A stretch of 46,640 bases of DNA from UBA4732 sp002404095 (GTDB taxonomy: Bacteria; Planctomycetota; Planctomycetia; Gemmatales; Gemmataceae). A model generated the notes under the pieces. That model was not told the DNA's origin and ran no database searches. It saw nothing but the letters and a program-made list of their open reading frames with translations. Both the position numbers and the translations under genes were made by a program. This document shows positions 43,788-46,640 of the stretch, piece after piece; the first letter of the stretch is position 1; the number at the start of each line of letters is the position of its first letter. The DNA is taken from NCBI GenBank assembly GCA_036783645.1, contig DAIPWT010000037.1, positions 1 to 46,640 on the forward strand, given 5' to 3'.

Positions 43788-46583
43788 ATGCGACGCTTCT
43801 CCGTTCTCCTGTTGGTCCTCGGCTGCGGGCTGGCCCCCGCGTTGTCACGCGCCGCCGACTTACCCGATCCGCGCTCCGTGCAGCGCTACGGCCCGGCCTA
43901 CCGCTATCCGCAGGCCGGCTGGACCGTGTTGCACATTGAGGGCGAACCCTACGCGCGCGGCGTACAGCACGGCCGGCTCATGGCGCCGGAAATCGCCGCC
44001 GAGGTGAACTGCCTCGCCGCCCACCAAAGCCATAAGTCGCCCGCCGACGGCTGGAAGCTGATGCGTACTCTCGTCAATTCCCTTTTCCTGCGCCGCTACG
44101 ACAAGGAATACCTGGAGGAAATGAGGGGCATCGCCGACGGCGCCAGCGCGGCCGGCGCAAAATTCGATGGCCGGGAAATTGACGTTATCGACGTGGCGAC
44201 CATCAATTCCTGGGAAGAAATCATGACGCTGGACTCCGCGCTCGACGCCAACCCGACCGGGTTGGAGTGCCTGCGCTGCCTCCAGGGCGAGGGCAGGCCG
44301 AAAACGCCCGTCGCTCCCAAGGAAGACCACTGTAGCGCGTTCGCGGCCGTCGGGCCGGCCACCGCCGACGGCAAGATCGTCTTCGGCCACATCACCATGT
44401 ACTCCCTCTACCCAAGCAACTTCTATAACGTCTGGCTTGACGTAAAAAGCGCCAAAGGCCATCGCGTATTGATGCAAAGCTATCCTGGCGGCATCCAGAG
44501 CGGCCTCGATTACTACTTCAACGACGCCGGCATTCTCATTTCCGAAACGACCATCGCCCAGACACGGTTCGACGGCACGGGCGCGGCCTTGGCCTCGCGC
44601 ATCCGTAAGGCCCTCCAGTACGCCGACAGCATCGATCAGGCGGTGGCAATCCTTAAAGAAGAGAATAACGGTCTCTATACGAATGAATGGTTGCTGGCCG
44701 ATGTGAAGACCAATGAGATCGCCATGTTCGAGTTGGGAACAAAGAAAAGCAAGCTATACCGCAGCAAGAAAAAGGAATGGTACGGCGGCACGGAAGGCTT
44801 CTATTGGGGCTGCAACAACACCAAAGACATCGACGTGCGGCTGGAAACCATCGACGACGTTCAGGCCGGCCGGCCGGAGTCGGCGGTGTTCCATCCGTCG
44901 GATCGCGACCGCAAATGGCTGGAACTATACGACAAATACAAAGGCAAGATCGACGTCAACTTCGGCAAGCTGGCGTTCACGACGCCGCCCATCGCCGCCT
45001 ACCATTCGCTGGATGCGAAGTTCACCACGTCGGACATGGCGAAAGAAATGAAAACGTGGGCGCTGTTCGGCCCGCCGCTTGGCCGTACCTGGCAGCCGAG
45101 AAAGGACGAACGCGACAAGTTCCCCGACATCAAGCCGCTTGTCGGCAATCCGTGGACCGTCCTCCACCCCGACGCGCCCACCGAGAGCAAGTCGGCCGGC
45201 CCCGCCGTCGTCGATTTGCACGATCCCGATAAGGACGATTTCGCGGCCGACTCCAAGGACGATCACGAAACGCCGGAAACCGTCGCCGCCTGGCACGGCA
45301 CGCTGTTGCCGAAAGCCGACGCCGACTTCTGGCTGGCGTCGGCGTTCCGTGATTACGAGCGCATTGCCGCGCTGGATAATGCGTTTCGCAAGCACAATAA
45401 GGGCAAGTTGAAACCGGAGGACCGCGACGATCTGGCGGTTGAGCTGTATGCCGCCCGCGCCAACTACAACCTTGGCGCCCGCGCGCATCCGGAAACGCCG
45501 CTGGACAAAACGAAAACCGACCTGCGTCAGGGCGATTGGTATCGCGTAAGCAGCGGCAAGGGCGTGCTGGTGCTGCACGACCTGCGGAGCCGCCTCGGCT
45601 CGGTGAAATTCGACGCGCTAATGGAGCAATTTGGCCGCGACCACGGCGGCAAAGCGACGACGGCCCATGAATTTCAGAGCATTGTCGCGTCTCGGTTGGC
45701 CGACGACGCCGACCACAGCGACCGTCTCATGGATTGGTGGCTCGGTCAAGAAGGCTTGCCGCGTTTTAAGATCGGTAAAGTCGCGGCCAGCCCTATCTCC
45801 GCAACAGCGGCAGGCGAGCATTTTGAAACCACGGTGCAACTGGGCATCCAAACGGGTTGCCGTGTGAGCGGGCCGGTTGAAGTGGTCGTGGAGACGGATC
45901 ACGGTGAAGTGAGCAAGACGGTACAGGCGACGGCACAGGGGACGGCTGAGGTCCGCATTGAAACGAAGGACGCTCCCCGGCGCGTCGTGGTGGACAAATA
46001 CAACCTCGCGGCCAAGGGCAACGGCGGCGCGTTCACGGTGTTGACATTTGACCAAGAACCGGAACAGACGCTCATCGTTTACGGCACGGACGACGAGGCG
46101 AACGTCAACCGTGAGGCGGCCGACTCTTTGCAACAGGCCATTCGGGCCCGCTGGTCCAACGTCACCGTGCCGATCAAATCGGACCGCGAGGTCACGGACG
46201 ACGATCAGAAAACGCATCACCTCCTGCTGATCGGCCGTCCCACCTGCAACAAGATCACGGCGAGACTTAGCGCGGACCTGCCCATCACATTCGGCGCCGG
46301 CTCTTTCGTCGTGCGGGATGAGGCGTTCGCGCACGCCGACAGTGCGGTGATCGTGGCGGCGGAAAACCCGCTGAATCGTCGCTATTCCGTGGTGGTGATC
46401 GCCGGACTCGGCGCCGGCGCCACGCTGCGGACGGCGCCGTTGCTATTGGATTCGTCGCGGCAGTCGGCCGAGGTCGTGGTTTTCCCGCACGGCAAGCGCG
46501 TGCGCTCGCTGGCGCTGCCGGCCAAGGACTTGATGCGCGAAGTTGAGGTCAAGGACGAGAAGAAGGCTAGAGCGGGGTCATAA
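43788..46583 (+). CDS. Secreted C45-type Ntn hydrolase with C-terminal domains
   Basis: A 931-residue protein; ATG at 43788 with AAAGGA eight bases upstream, and a signal peptide (FSVLLLVLGCGLAPALSRAA). Residues about 45-430 are a C45 (acyl-coenzyme A:6-APA acyltransferase-like) Ntn hydrolase: GEPYARGVQHG, then the nucleophile C182 in EDHCSAFAAVGPATADGKIVFG, and the NVWLDVK and QSYPGG blocks. Cleavage before Cys182 would be needed for activity, as in this family. The next region is unassigned. The C-terminal third (about 675-931) has Ig-like and alpha/beta parts (TLIVYGTDDEANVNREAA, HHLLLIGRPTCN). Substrate unknown; amide or peptide cleavage is inferred. It follows the VWA gene and may be in the same operon. 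Confidence 0.88.
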   Translation: MRRFSVLLLVLGCGLAPALSRAADLPDPRSVQRYGPAYRYPQAGWTVLHIEGEPYARGVQHGRLMAPEIAAEVNCLAAHQSHKSPADGWKLMRTLVNSLFLRRYDKEYLEEMRGIADGASAAGAKFDGREIDVIDVATINSWEEIMTLDSALDANPTGLECLRCLQGEGRPKTPVAPKEDHCSAFAAVGPATADGKIVFGHITMYSLYPSNFYNVWLDVKSAKGHRVLMQSYPGGIQSGLDYYFNDAGILISETTIAQTRFDGTGAALASRIRKALQYADSIDQAVAILKEENNGLYTNEWLLADVKTNEIAMFELGTKKSKLYRSKKKEWYGGTEGFYWGCNNTKDIDVRLETIDDVQAGRPESAVFHPSDRDRKWLELYDKYKGKIDVNFGKLAFTTPPIAAYHSLDAKFTTSDMAKEMKTWALFGPPLGRTWQPRKDERDKFPDIKPLVGNPWTVLHPDAPTESKSAGPAVVDLHDPDKDDFAADSKDDHETPETVAAWHGTLLPKADADFWLASAFRDYERIAALDNAFRKHNKGKLKPEDRDDLAVELYAARANYNLGARAHPETPLDKTKTDLRQGDWYRVSSGKGVLVLHDLRSRLGSVKFDALMEQFGRDHGGKATTAHEFQSIVASRLADDADHSDRLMDWWLGQEGLPRFKIGKVAASPISATAAGEHFETTVQLGIQTGCRVSGPVEVVVETDHGEVSKTVQATAQGTAEVRIETKDAPRRVVVDKYNLAAKGNGGAFTVLTFDQEPEQTLIVYGTDDEANVNREAADSLQQAIRARWSNVTVPIKSDREVTDDDQKTHHLLLIGRPTCNKITARLSADLPITFGAGSFVVRDEAFAHADSAVIVAAENPLNRRYSVVVIAGLGAGATLRTAPLLLDSSRQSAEVVVFPHGKRVRSLALPAKDLMREVEVKDEKKARAGS

Positions 46584-46586
46584 GCC

Positions 46587-46640
46587 GTTTAGCCGCGACC
46601 CGAAGGGGAGCGCTCTTCGCACGCGCTCCCCTTCGGGTCG
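46587..46640. repeat. Third copy of the GTTTAGCCGCGACCC palindrome, cut by the window end
   Basis: The left arm spans 46587-46612; the right arm begins at about 46624 and is truncated at 46640. Loop about 11 bases. Same core as 34105-34167. It begins four bases after the hydrolase stop. Confidence 0.85.

Overview
The window looks like chromosomal DNA of a planctomycete, most likely near Gemmataceae. The evidence is in the gene families: three large exoproteins with the short N-terminal planctomycete extracellular motif and DUF4214 C-termini, giant WD40 proteins, an ECF sigma factor of the TIGR02999 type next to a Ser/Thr kinase, a DUF1080 secreted protein, two TIGR03032 proteins and many PIN-type toxin pairs. 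GC is high, genes are often separated by long near-perfect palindromes, and no tRNA, rRNA, CRISPR array or intact transposase was seen.

Layout. 0-1.4 kb: a poorly coding stretch, then a Phd-type antitoxin and VapC-type PIN toxin (minus). 1.5-5.8 kb: a DUF4214 exoprotein carrying an apparent one-base frameshift, downstream of TIGR03032 protein 1 (minus). 6.1-9.1 kb: ECF sigma factor followed by a membrane Ser/Thr kinase with leucine-rich repeats (minus). 9.1-10 kb: gene-poor DNA with an 86-bp palindrome. 10-17 kb: two convergent secreted WD40 proteins with only 4 bp between stops; the second has about 35 blades. 17.3-18.4 kb: secreted metallo-beta-lactamase-fold protein. 18.5-24.3 kb: two more exoproteins sharing IPT and DUF4214 modules; one has a six-bladed propeller apparently inserted inside a Calx-beta domain. 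24.4-25.2 kb: DUF433/DUF5615 pair. 25.3-29.6 kb: GNAT, an inactive and an active M16 peptidase, and TIGR03032 protein 2. 29.7-33.2 kb: hybrid histidine kinase and a response regulator with a GHKL ATPase output. 33.3-35.2 kb: DUF1080 protein, RpiB and a low-molecular-weight phosphatase with an arginine-phosphatase-like P-loop. 35.5-37.9 kb: ECF sigma, single-pass membrane protein and secreted coiled-coil protein in overlapping order. 38-38.8 kb: DUF4058. 38.9-46.6 kb: MoxR-type AAA ATPase, two toxin-antitoxin-like pairs, VWA protein and a secreted C45-type Ntn hydrolase, all on plus.

How they work together. There are four regulatory modules (ECF/kinase; histidine kinase/GHKL regulator; ECF/membrane protein/secreted protein; MoxR/VWA), a set of surface proteins, and four small toxin-antitoxin-like pairs. 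The best candidates for something new are the 35.5-37.9 kb sigma-membrane-periplasm operon, the MoxR-VWA operon split by two PIN-type pairs, the propeller nested in Calx-beta, and a palindrome-like repeat that has entered the coding sequence of the ECF sigma factor. All functions are inferred by reading; no database search was run.
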